In this document: positions 8,235-16,232 of the stretch, in pieces
How the letters are laid out: every line of letters starts with the position of its first letter
Numbering within the stretch: position 1 is the first letter of the stretch
Assembly: GCF_024704725.1 (NCBI RefSeq)
Contig: NZ_JALIQS010000016.1
Span: 1-64,000, forward strand
Length of the DNA: 64,000 nucleotides
From: Shinella sp. CPCC 101442
Lineage (GTDB): Bacteria > Pseudomonadota > Alphaproteobacteria > Rhizobiales > Rhizobiaceae
Direction of reading: 5' to 3'
Program-made: the position numbers and the translations under genes
The notes under the pieces: generated by a model
Seen by the model: only the letters and a program-made list of their open reading frames with translations
Told to the model about the DNA's origin: nothing
Database searches by the model: none

Positions 8235-9076
8235 CTGTAGGTCCCATGCTCGATGAATGGTACCCGGTCGGCATCTTCGGCCAACTCGACGAGGCCGGCC
8301 GCAAGACCATGCTGATGGATGAGCCGATCGTGGTCGCGCGCGATGGAAACGGCGACGCCAAGGTGACCGACAGCAGCGGCCGCATCCTGCCGGTGCGCGT
8401 GCGTTACGGCCATGTCTGGACCTCGCTTGGTGAACCCAAGAAGGAGCTCTTCGCCATTCCCGAGGCCGACCAGCCGGGTCGCCGTTTCGTCGATGTCGGC
8501 GTGGTGCGCGTGCGCTGCTCGCCGTTGCGGGCCGTCGAGAATTTCCTCGACATTGCCCATTTTCCCTTCGTACACACCGACATCCTCGGCGCCGAGCCGC
8601 ATACGGAAGTACAGGCCTACAAGGTCGAGATCCGCGAGGATGTCGACGAGGTCTGGGCAACGCAGGTGCAGTTCTACCAGCCGCAGGCGGCGAAATCGGC
8701 CAGCGGCGGCATCACGACGCAATATATGTATCGGGTCGCGGGACCGACCTCCACCGTGCTCTACAAGACCTGCCCGCCACGGCCGAGCGAATGGGACGTC
8801 ATCACGCTTTTCGTGCAACCGCTCGCCGAAGACCTCTGCGACGTCTGGCCATGGATGGCACTGTTCGACGACGACACACCGATGACCGACCTTATCCACT
8901 TCCAGCAGACGATCTTCCTGCAGGACCGCTCGATCCTGGAAAACCAGGTGCCGCGGCTCCTGCCGCTCGATCCCGGCATGGAAATGCCGACGCGCGCGGA
9001 CCTGACCTCGGTGGCTTACCGGCGCTGGCTGAAGCGCCACAACTATACCTATGGCGCGCAACTGGTGGCGCAATGA
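8231..9076 (+). CDS. Rieske-less non-haem iron oxygenase catalytic subunit (NdmC/VanA-like)
   Basis: A 281-residue protein matching the catalytic part of vanillate-demethylase-type Rieske oxygenases. The mononuclear iron motif is NFLDIAHFPFVH, with bridging Asp107 and ligands His110 and His115. Asp232 in FLQDRSILENQ is the probable third ligand. The first 67 residues keep the outer beta framework of a Rieske domain (DEWYPVGIFGQL ... YGHVWTSLGEP), but the cluster-binding part with both Cys-x-His pairs is missing. That part appears in the preceding gene. NdmC of Pseudomonas putida CBB5, a 7-methylxanthine N-demethylase, has the same architecture. Expected chemistry is O2-dependent demethylation or hydroxylation. 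The substrate is unknown and a reductase is not in the window. Confidence 0.82.
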   Translation: MTVGPMLDEWYPVGIFGQLDEAGRKTMLMDEPIVVARDGNGDAKVTDSSGRILPVRVRYGHVWTSLGEPKKELFAIPEADQPGRRFVDVGVVRVRCSPLRAVENFLDIAHFPFVHTDILGAEPHTEVQAYKVEIREDVDEVWATQVQFYQPQAAKSASGGITTQYMYRVAGPTSTVLYKTCPPRPSEWDVITLFVQPLAEDLCDVWPWMALFDDDTPMTDLIHFQQTIFLQDRSILENQVPRLLPLDPGMEMPTRADLTSVAYRRWLKRHNYTYGAQLVAQ

Positions 9077-9735
9077 TGAAGCTATACGACTACATTCTCT
9101 CGCCGAGTTGCTACAAGGTCCGCCTGATGGCGGCGCTTACAGGCGTCAAGCTCGACCTGCGCGCCGTCGACTTCCATCCCGGCCTCGAGCATCGCGGCCC
9201 GGAACTCCTGGCACTCAACCCCGCGGGCTCGATCCCCATCCTCGAAGACGGCGACCTGCTGCTGACCGAATCCTCGGCCATGCTGGTCTATCTCGCCGCC
9301 AAGGCGGCACCGGGCTGGCTCGCCGGCAGCGATGCGGAAGAGGCTGCCCGCGTACAGCAATGGCTATCGTTCTCCGGCCGGCTCACGGCCAGTCTCGGCG
9401 GTGCGCGGCTGCATGAAATGCTGCTCCGGCCCGGCGATATCGGCGTTCTGCAATCGCAGGGCATCGCCGCCCTTCGCGAACTGGAACTCGGCCTCGTCGA
9501 ACAGGCGGAACGCGGCAAGCGCTTCCTCGCCGCCGACCGGCCGACCGTCGCCGACATCGCGTGTTTCCCCTATGTGGCGCTCGCACCCGATGGCGGCGTG
9601 TCGCTCGACCCCTATCCGGCAATCCGCCTCTGGTCGCGCGCGCTTCGCTCCCTCAAGGGTTTCATTGAAATGCCCGGCATCCATCGGCTGCACGAGCTGA
9701 AACCGGAACCGCAGCTCGAAGCGGGCGGGGCCTGA
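9073..9735 (+). CDS. Glutathione S-transferase-like protein (NdmE-like context)
   Basis: A 220-residue GST-fold protein. The N-terminal thioredoxin-like domain has SPSCYKVRLMAALTG and the cis-Pro/Glu-Ser region GSIPILEDGDLLLTESSAM. The C-terminal helical domain includes RPTVADIACFPYVALAPDGG with the capping Asp. The start overlaps the oxygenase stop in ATGA form, so the genes are coupled. In the NdmCDE demethylase a GST homologue, NdmE, is a structural partner of the Rieske-less oxygenase. The same neighbour here suggests a structural or glutathione-linked role in the oxygenase complex. An ordinary detoxifying transferase is the alternative. Confidence 0.8.
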   Translation: MMKLYDYILSPSCYKVRLMAALTGVKLDLRAVDFHPGLEHRGPELLALNPAGSIPILEDGDLLLTESSAMLVYLAAKAAPGWLAGSDAEEAARVQQWLSFSGRLTASLGGARLHEMLLRPGDIGVLQSQGIAALRELELGLVEQAERGKRFLAADRPTVADIACFPYVALAPDGGVSLDPYPAIRLWSRALRSLKGFIEMPGIHRLHELKPEPQLEAGGA

Positions 9736-9736
9736 C

Positions 9737-11107
9737 ATGACCGGTTATCTCCTGAAGAACTGCGCTGCGGTGATCGTCAACGACGGCAACGGCCCGACAG
9801 TACGGCGCAATGTCGATCTTTTGACTGAGGGATCGGCAATCAAGGCGATCGGCGAAAACCTTGCCGCCGCTCCCGGCATACAGGTTCAGGACGCTACCGG
9901 CTGGTTCGTCTATCCCGGCCTCGTCAACACACATCACCATTTCTTCCAGTGCTTCGTGCGCAACCGCGCCGATCTCGACTGGACAAAACTGTCCGTCATC
10001 GAGTGGCTGGACCGCATCTATCCGGTGTTTTCGCAGCTCAACGAGGAATGCTTCTACCATTCCTCGGTCACGGCCATGGCCGAGTTGATCAAACACGGCT
10101 GCACGACCGCCTTCGATCACCAGTACAATTTTCCGCGCCATGCCGGAAAGCGGCTGATCGACCGGCAGTTCGAGGCCGCCGACCTGCTCGGCATGCGCTT
10201 CCACGCCGGCCGCGGCGGCAATACGTTGCCGAAATCGGAAGGGTCGACCATTCCCGACGCGATGCTGGAGACGACGGACGAATTCATCGCAGACTGCGCC
10301 CGCCTGATCGACACCTATCACGACGCCAAGCCGTTCAGCATGCGCCAGGTCGTCGTTGCGCCCTGCCAGCCGGTGAATTGCTACCGTGAAACCTTCGTCG
10401 AATCGGTTTCGCTCGCGCGGGATCGTGGTGTATTCCTGCACACCCATGTGGGGGAGGGTGAAAGCCCGGTGATTGAAGCGCGTCACGGCAAACGCACCGT
10501 CGATTACCTGGAAGAGCTTGGTTTTGCCGGCCCGGATGCGTTCTACGCCCATTGCTGGGAGTTGACGCATGGCGAGCTGAAAACCATGGCGGCGAGCGGC
10601 ACCGGCGTCTCCCATTGCCCGGAACCGGTCTACCTCGTCGGCGCCGAAGTGACAGACATTCCCGCCATGGCAGCCTTCGGCCTGCGCGTCGGCCTCGGCT
10701 GCGATGGCGCTGCCTCCAACGACAATTCCAACCTCATGCACTGCCTGCATTCGGCCTATATGCTGCAATGCCTCGTCGCCTCGACGCGCAAACATGCCGT
10801 GCCCAACCCGGCCGATTTTCTCGGCTACGGCACGACGGGCGGCGCAAGCCTGCTCGGCCGGCCGGACATCGGCCGGCTCGCGCCCGGCATGGCCGCCGAT
10901 CTCTTCGCCATCGACACGCGCCGCATGGACTATGTCGGCACCCGCCATGATCCCGTCAGCCTGATCCCGCGTGTCGGCATCGGCATGGCGACGGACATGA
11001 CGATGATCAATGGCCGCATCGTCTGGCAGGACGGCGCGTTTCCCGGCCTCGACGAGGCAAAACTCGCCGCCGACGCGGAAGCCGCACTCGCCACCGTAGA
11101 ATTCTAA
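9737..11107 (+). CDS. Amidohydrolase, 8-oxoguanine deaminase/atrazine chlorohydrolase type
   Basis: A 456-residue zinc amidohydrolase starting 1 base after the GST gene stop. Metal and catalytic residues are visible: His66-x-His68 in NTHHHFFQ, His235/His237 with Glu240 in HTHVGE, His272 in HCWEL and Asp323 in GLGCDGAASND. The arrangement NTHHH ... HTHxxE ... DGAASND is that of 8-oxoguanine deaminases and s-triazine hydrolases. It probably removes an amino or similar group from a purine-like or triazine-like ring in the cytoplasm. Position between the oxygenase genes and a nucleoside-type transporter supports an N-heterocycle substrate. The exact substrate is not predictable. Confidence 0.85.
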   Translation: MTGYLLKNCAAVIVNDGNGPTVRRNVDLLTEGSAIKAIGENLAAAPGIQVQDATGWFVYPGLVNTHHHFFQCFVRNRADLDWTKLSVIEWLDRIYPVFSQLNEECFYHSSVTAMAELIKHGCTTAFDHQYNFPRHAGKRLIDRQFEAADLLGMRFHAGRGGNTLPKSEGSTIPDAMLETTDEFIADCARLIDTYHDAKPFSMRQVVVAPCQPVNCYRETFVESVSLARDRGVFLHTHVGEGESPVIEARHGKRTVDYLEELGFAGPDAFYAHCWELTHGELKTMAASGTGVSHCPEPVYLVGAEVTDIPAMAAFGLRVGLGCDGAASNDNSNLMHCLHSAYMLQCLVASTRKHAVPNPADFLGYGTTGGASLLGRPDIGRLAPGMAADLFAIDTRRMDYVGTRHDPVSLIPRVGIGMATDMTMINGRIVWQDGAFPGLDEAKLAADAEAALATVEF

Positions 11108-11130
11108 AAGAACCAACAGAGGGAACCATC

Positions 11131-12228
11131 ATGACCAACCTGACCCGCAGAACCCTGATGCAGGCCGCAGCCGCCACCGGGCTTGCCGGTGCGTTCGGCA
11201 GCCGCCTTGCCTTTGCCGCCGACGAGCCGCTCGGCATCACGCTCGTCGTGCCCTCGCCGATCGGCGATGTCGGCTGGGGCCATGCGCTTTCCGCCGGTCT
11301 CGAGCCGGTGAAGGCCGCCTATGGCGACAAGGTCAAGGTCACGGTGCTGGAAAACATCATGGAAGGCCCCGACGCCGACCGCATCATGACCAAGACTGTC
11401 GCCGACGGAAACAAGCTCCTGATCGCCGGCTCCTTCGGCTACCAGAACGGCGCCCTGCAGATCGCCCGCCGCGACCCCGGCGTCACCGTCCTGCATGCCT
11501 CCGGCTTCCAGGTCGCGCCGAACTTCTCGCCGTTTGCGGCAAAGTATTTCCAGGGCACCTACTTGCTCGGCATGGCCGCCGCCGCCCTTTCCAAGACCGG
11601 CAAGCTCGGCTCCGTCTCGGCCTTCGCGATCCCGGAACTGATCACCTCCATCAACGCCTTCGCGCTCGGCGCCCAGGCCGTGAACCCCGACATCGAGGTC
11701 TCAGTCGTCTGGGTCAACTCCTGGTTCGATCCGGCCAAGGAGCAGGAAGCGGCCAAGGCGCTGATCGCGCAGAAATGCGACGTGATCTTCTCGAACGCCC
11801 AGGATACGCCCTCCGTCGTGGCCGCCTGCGAGGAGGCCGGCGTCTATTCCTTCAACCTCAATTCCTCGATGAAGAAATACGCCGAAAAGACCTATCTCGG
11901 CTGCGTCGCCACCGACTGGTCGCCCTTCTTCCTCGCCTCGGTCGAAGCCCATCTTGCCGGCACCTTCAAGGGTGCTAACGCCTTCCTCGGCGTCGCCGAC
12001 AAGGTCGTGCAGGTGACGGACTGGAACCCCGCCATCCCGGCCGACATGATGGCGAAGATCAAGGACGTCGAGACGAAGATCGCCGACGGCAGCTTCTCGC
12101 CCTTCACCGGGCCGATCGCCAGGGCGGATGGCAGCGATGGTGTCGCGGCCGGCGCAACGATGACCGATGCCGAGATCGTCGCCATGGACTGGCACGTCAA
12201 GGGCGTCGCCACCCCGCTGCCGAAGTAA
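11131..12228 (+). CDS. BMP-family (nucleoside/purine-type) ABC binding protein
   Basis: A 365-residue periplasmic binding protein of the basic-membrane-protein/PnrA family. It has a Tat signal with Arg6-Arg7 (TRRTLM) and likely cleavage after residue 29 (LAFA). Family features include VVPSPIGDVGWGHALSAGLEP, LIAGSFGYQNGALQIARR and CDVIFSNAQDTPSVVAACEE. Characterised members bind purine nucleosides or related bases and feed two-permease transporters like the one encoded directly downstream. It is preceded by GAGGGAACC as ribosome site, 23 bases after the amidohydrolase gene. Confidence 0.86.
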   Translation: MTNLTRRTLMQAAAATGLAGAFGSRLAFAADEPLGITLVVPSPIGDVGWGHALSAGLEPVKAAYGDKVKVTVLENIMEGPDADRIMTKTVADGNKLLIAGSFGYQNGALQIARRDPGVTVLHASGFQVAPNFSPFAAKYFQGTYLLGMAAAALSKTGKLGSVSAFAIPELITSINAFALGAQAVNPDIEVSVVWVNSWFDPAKEQEAAKALIAQKCDVIFSNAQDTPSVVAACEEAGVYSFNLNSSMKKYAEKTYLGCVATDWSPFFLASVEAHLAGTFKGANAFLGVADKVVQVTDWNPAIPADMMAKIKDVETKIADGSFSPFTGPIARADGSDGVAAGATMTDAEIVAMDWHVKGVATPLPK

Positions 12229-12232
12229 GCCC

Positions 12233-13750
12233 ATGACCCCGCCCCTTCTGTCGCTGCGCGGCATCTCGAAGAGCTACGGACAGATCAAGGCCAACCAGGG
12301 CATCGACCTTGATGTGGCCGACCGGTCGATCCATGCGATCCTCGGGGAGAACGGGGCGGGCAAATCGACGCTGATGAAGCTCATCTACGGCGTCGAACAG
12401 CCCGATGACGGAACGGTTTCCTGGCAGGGCGAGCCTCTCGCCCTCGCCTCCCCCGCCGAGGCGCGGCGACAGGGCATCGGCATGGTCTTCCAGCATTTTT
12501 CGCTGTTCGAGACCCTGACGGTGGTGGAGAACATCCGGCTCGTCGTGCCCGGCCACAAGGCGGAGCTGACGGAGCGCATCCGCGCGCTGGGACGTGATTT
12601 CGGCCTTGAGGTCGATCCGCTCGCCCATGTGCACGCGCTCTCCGTCGGCGAGCGGCAACGGGTAGAGATCATCCGCTGCCTGATGACCAACCCGAAGCTG
12701 CTGATCCTCGACGAACCGACCTCGGTTTTGCCGCCGCAGCTCGTGGAAAAGCTCTTCGACACGCTGCGGCGCCTGCGCGACGGTGGCGTTTCCATCCTCT
12801 TCATCTCGCACAAGCTGGAGGAGATCCGGGCGATCTGCGACCGCGCGACGATCCTGCGCGCCGGCCGCGTGACGGGCAATGTCGATCCGCGCGAGCACGA
12901 CGCCCATGATCTCGCCCGCATGATGATCGGCCGCGACATGCCCGAGCCGATGCCGGCCGAGCCCAGGGCCGGCGGCGACAAGCAGCTCGAAATCATCGGC
13001 CTCGACTACACGCCGGACGACCCCTTCGCCGTGCCGCTGGCCGGAATCGATCTGGCGGTGCGCGCCGGCGAAATCCTGGGCATCGCCGGCGTCTCCGGCA
13101 ACGGCCAGAGCGAACTCGCCGCGCTGATCTCGGGCGAAACGCGACTTTCGCGACAGGAGCGGGGCCGCATCTTCATGATGGGTGAGGACGTCGGCCAGCT
13201 CCGCCCCGCGGCCCGCCGCGAGCGCGGCTTCGCCTTCGTGCCGGAGGACCGGCTCGGCCGCGGCGCCGTGCCGGAAATGTCGCTGGTGCTGAACGGGCTG
13301 CTGACCGCCCATCCGTTGAAACTCCTGAAGCGCGGTCTCGTCGACAAGGCGGCGGCGAGCGCCTTCGCCGAGACCTGTATCCGCGACTACGACGTGCGCA
13401 CCCCCGGTCCCGAGGCCGAGGCCGGGTCGCTTTCCGGCGGCAATCTGCAAAAATTCATCGTCGGCCGCGAGATCATGCTGGCGCCGAAACTGCTCTTCAT
13501 CGCCCAGCCGACCTGGGGCGTCGATATCGGCGCAGCCTCGGCGATCCGCCGCCGGCTCGTCGCCTTGCGCAATGAAGGCATGGCGATCCTCGTCATCTCG
13601 GAGGAGCTGGAAGAGCTGTTCGAACTCGCCGACACGATCCAGGTTCTCTATCACGGCCGTCTCAGCCCGCCGCTCGTGACGCGCGATACCAGGCCGGAAG
13701 AGATCGGCCGCCATATGATGGGCGCAAAGCCGGAAAAGGCCGACGCATGA
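12233..13750 (+). CDS. Double-domain ABC ATPase, nucleoside/sugar type
   Basis: A 505-residue ATPase with two ABC domains. Domain 1 has Walker A GENGAGKST, signature LSVGERQR and Walker B LLILDEPTS. Domain 2 has the altered Walker A GVSGNGQSE, signature LSGGNLQK and LLFIAQPTWGVD in place of a normal Walker B. This asymmetry is normal for RbsA/YufO-type ATPases. The start at ATG 12233 is chosen because the protein then begins at the first beta strand (LLSLRGISKSYGQ). It is four bases from the binding-protein stop and overlaps the permease start by 4 bases. It energises import of the binding-protein ligand. Confidence 0.88.
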   Translation: MTPPLLSLRGISKSYGQIKANQGIDLDVADRSIHAILGENGAGKSTLMKLIYGVEQPDDGTVSWQGEPLALASPAEARRQGIGMVFQHFSLFETLTVVENIRLVVPGHKAELTERIRALGRDFGLEVDPLAHVHALSVGERQRVEIIRCLMTNPKLLILDEPTSVLPPQLVEKLFDTLRRLRDGGVSILFISHKLEEIRAICDRATILRAGRVTGNVDPREHDAHDLARMMIGRDMPEPMPAEPRAGGDKQLEIIGLDYTPDDPFAVPLAGIDLAVRAGEILGIAGVSGNGQSELAALISGETRLSRQERGRIFMMGEDVGQLRPAARRERGFAFVPEDRLGRGAVPEMSLVLNGLLTAHPLKLLKRGLVDKAAASAFAETCIRDYDVRTPGPEAEAGSLSGGNLQKFIVGREIMLAPKLLFIAQPTWGVDIGAASAIRRRLVALRNEGMAILVISEELEELFELADTIQVLYHGRLSPPLVTRDTRPEEIGRHMMGAKPEKADA

Positions 13751-14841
13751 GCATGACGAGCCTGCTGCCCACCCTCGTGCGCCGGGAGCGCGCTTCGCTG
13801 AAGGCGACGCTGCTGGCTCCGCCGCTGGCGCTCGCCGCCGCCATCCTGCTCAATCTAGGGCTCTATGTGCTGATGGGCCGTGATCCCGCCGCCGTGGTGC
13901 ACGCTCTGCTGCTGGAGCCCTTTCTCTCCTGGTCGTCGTTTTCCGAAGTGCTGCTGAAGACCGGCCCCTTGCTCTTCATCGCGCAGGGTCTCGCCATCGG
14001 CTTCCGCGCGAAGGTCTTCAACATCGGCGCGGAAGGGCAGTTCATCCTCGGTGCGATCTTCGCGTCCGCCATTCCGATCTGGTTTCCGCAGGCGGCCGGC
14101 GGCTGGATCTGGCCGTCCATGCTGCTGCTCGGTGCAATCGGCGGCGCGCTCTGGGCCGGCATCACGGCTTTTTGGCGCGTGCGTCTCAACGCCAATGAAA
14201 TTCTCGTCTCGCTGATGCTGAGCCTGGTGGCGGCACAGCTCCTGTACTACCTGCTGCTCGGCCCATGGAAGGACCCGAACGGCTTCAATTTTCCGCAATC
14301 GGTGATGTTCCAGTACGACGCCATGGTGCCGACGCTGTTTGCCGGCACCCGCGTCAACGTCTCGCTTTTGATCGCACTCGCACTCTCGCTCGCCGCGTGG
14401 ATCTTCATGCAGAAAAGCTTTATGGGCTACAAGCTGCAGGTCGGCGGCCTCGCACCGCGCGCGGCCGGCTATGCCGGCTTCAGCGAGGGCCGGGCGATCT
14501 GGCTGTCGCTGCTGATCGGCGGCTTTGCCGCAGGCCTGGCCGGTGCGGCGGAAGTCGCAGGCCCACTCGGCCAGCTCCAGCGCTCGATTTCCACCGGTTA
14601 CGGCTATTCCGCCATCATCGTGGCCTATCTCGGAGGCCTGCACCCCATCGGCATCGTCGTCTCGTCGCTGGTCATGGCCGCGATCTCGATTGGCGGCGAC
14701 AATGCCATGGTCTCGGCCAACCTGCCGATCGCCGCGGTGCGCGTCTTTCAGGGCAGCCTGCTGCTCGCCTATCTCGTCGCCGTCGCCTTCGTGCGTTATC
14801 GCCTCGAATGGCCGCAGATAACCGCGCGGAGCCCGTCATGA
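13747..14841 (+). CDS. ABC transporter permease 1 (BMP/nucleoside type)
   Basis: A 364-residue integral membrane protein with about nine or ten hydrophobic helices. The motifs GFRAKVFNIGAEGQFILGAIFAS and RLNANEILVSLMLS are typical of the larger permease (YufP type) of nucleoside/BMP transporters, which are BPD_transp_2 family. It overlaps the ATPase gene by 4 bases and the second permease gene by 4 bases, consistent with a single polycistronic transporter operon. Confidence 0.87.
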   Translation: MSMTSLLPTLVRRERASLKATLLAPPLALAAAILLNLGLYVLMGRDPAAVVHALLLEPFLSWSSFSEVLLKTGPLLFIAQGLAIGFRAKVFNIGAEGQFILGAIFASAIPIWFPQAAGGWIWPSMLLLGAIGGALWAGITAFWRVRLNANEILVSLMLSLVAAQLLYYLLLGPWKDPNGFNFPQSVMFQYDAMVPTLFAGTRVNVSLLIALALSLAAWIFMQKSFMGYKLQVGGLAPRAAGYAGFSEGRAIWLSLLIGGFAAGLAGAAEVAGPLGQLQRSISTGYGYSAIIVAYLGGLHPIGIVVSSLVMAAISIGGDNAMVSANLPIAAVRVFQGSLLLAYLVAVAFVRYRLEWPQITARSPS

Positions 14842-15749
14842 ACGCCGTCGAATTCATCTTCGCCGGCATGCTGGCGGCCGCGACGCCCTTCCTGCTTGCG
14901 GCGCTCGGCGAGCTGGTCGTCGAACGTGCCGGCGTGCTCAATCTCGGCGTCGAAGGGCTGATGGCCTTCGGGGCGGTCATCGCCTTCATCATCGTCTATC
15001 ACGGTGGCGGGCATTTTCTCGGCTTCGTGGCCGCCGGCGTCTGCGGCGCGCTGCTCTCGCTGGTCTTCGCCCTCATCGCGCTCGGCTTCCGCGCCAACCA
15101 GGTGGCGACGGGCCTTGCCATCGGCATTCTCGGCCAGGGCCTTTCCGCCCTCTTCGGCAAGAGCTACGAGAGCATGACCGTCAAGGGCCTGCCGAAGATC
15201 GGCATTCCCGGCCTTTCCGACCTGCCTGTCGTCGGTGGCCTCTTCGTACAGGACATCGTGGTCTGGCTGTCGCTGCTGGCCACACTGGCGATATGGGCCA
15301 CCTTCGCTTTCACCAAGACCGGGCTCGTCATCCGCGCCGTCGGCGAGAATCCGAAGGCGGCGCACGCCATCGGCTACCCCGTCATCGGCGTCAGGGTCGC
15401 CGCCGTCGCCTTTGGCGGCATGATGGCCGGCCTTGCCGGCGCCTACGCCTCGGTGGTCTATACGCCGCTATGGGCCGACGGCATGATCGCCGGCCGCGGC
15501 TGGATCGCCATTGCCCTCGTCGTCTTCGGAACCTGGCTCACCGGCCGCGTCTTCCTGGGCGCCTGCCTCTTCGGCGCGGTCTCCCTGATGAGCCTTGCCG
15601 CCCAGACGACCGGCCTCGACCTGCCCTCGCAGCTCCTCTCGAGCCTGCCCTATCTCGTCACCATCATCGTGCTCGGTATCATCTCCGCCGACCGCCGCCT
15701 GCTCAAGCTCAACGGCGTCGCCTCGCTTGGAGAGCCCTTCGAGCGCTGA
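14838..15749 (+). CDS. ABC transporter permease 2 (BMP/nucleoside type)
   Basis: A 303-residue membrane protein starting at ATG 14838 within an ATGA overlap. The conserved LVVERAGVLNLGVEGLMAFGAV and GFRANQVATGLAIGILGQGLSALFG regions, plus GENPKAAHAIGYPV near residue 175, identify it as the smaller YufQ-type permease that pairs with the preceding gene. It ends the operon that begins with the Rieske protein. It is followed by about 200 bases before the cold-shock gene. Confidence 0.87.
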   Translation: MNAVEFIFAGMLAAATPFLLAALGELVVERAGVLNLGVEGLMAFGAVIAFIIVYHGGGHFLGFVAAGVCGALLSLVFALIALGFRANQVATGLAIGILGQGLSALFGKSYESMTVKGLPKIGIPGLSDLPVVGGLFVQDIVVWLSLLATLAIWATFAFTKTGLVIRAVGENPKAAHAIGYPVIGVRVAAVAFGGMMAGLAGAYASVVYTPLWADGMIAGRGWIAIALVVFGTWLTGRVFLGACLFGAVSLMSLAAQTTGLDLPSQLLSSLPYLVTIIVLGIISADRRLLKLNGVASLGEPFER

Positions 15750-15956
15750 AATCATTGCGATGACAGTGGACAACACGCTTGTCCGGGATGATGTTCGGTG
15801 CCAACGGCCTTGAATAGATTTGAATGACGCGTGAGAATACCATGCGTAAGATTGTTCCCATTCCGCCATGTCAGCGTGAATAAGCGGTTGCAGGTCCATC
15901 AGACGACGAATATGCTTAAGCGGCATCAAGAACGCCGCGTCAATCACGAGGATACC

Positions 15957-16160
15957 ATGGCAACCGGAACCGTTAAGTTTTTCAATCAAGACAAGGGCTT
16001 TGGCTTTATTACCCCCGACAATGGCGGAGCAGACGTTTTTGTCCACGTATCGGCCGTGCAGCCTGGTGCTCCGCTGCGGGACGGTTCGAAGGTCAGCTAC
16101 GACATCGGCCAGGACCGTAAGACCGGAAAGTCCAAGGCGGAAAACGTTCAGACGCTCTGA
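15957..16160 (+). CDS. Cold-shock domain protein (CspA family)
   Basis: A 67-residue single cold-shock domain. It has RNP1 (KGFGFI) and RNP2 (VFVHVS) nucleic-acid-binding motifs and the typical opening [18 protein letters not shown]. It binds single-stranded RNA or DNA and acts as an RNA chaperone. The start at ATG 15957 follows a GAGG ribosome site. It is monocistronic, with about 200 untranslated bases upstream that could hold a temperature-responsive leader, as in many csp genes. Nothing links it to its neighbours. Confidence 0.93.
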   Translation: MATGTVKFFNQDKGFGFITPDNGGADVFVHVSAVQPGAPLRDGSKVSYDIGQDRKTGKSKAENVQTL

Positions 16161-16232
16161 GCGATCCGCGAAGGCAATCCCTTGCACGTGACGCTTGCGG
16201 ATCTGTCGCCAATCTTCCACCGTAGTGTCTGA

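Noticed and set aside
9737-11107. Atrazine chlorohydrolase as the specific function
   Set aside because: The superfamily fits, but sequence alone does not separate triazine hydrolases from 8-oxoguanine deaminases, and the gene context favours a purine-like substrate.
12197-13714. A 505-codon open frame opposite the ABC ATPase
   Set aside because: It mirrors the real ATPase codons, has no family motif and no ribosome site.
16162-16204. Inverted repeat GATCCGC...GCGGATC after the cold-shock gene as a terminator
   Set aside because: The arms are separated by about 29 bases and no T run follows, so it was not listed as a terminator.
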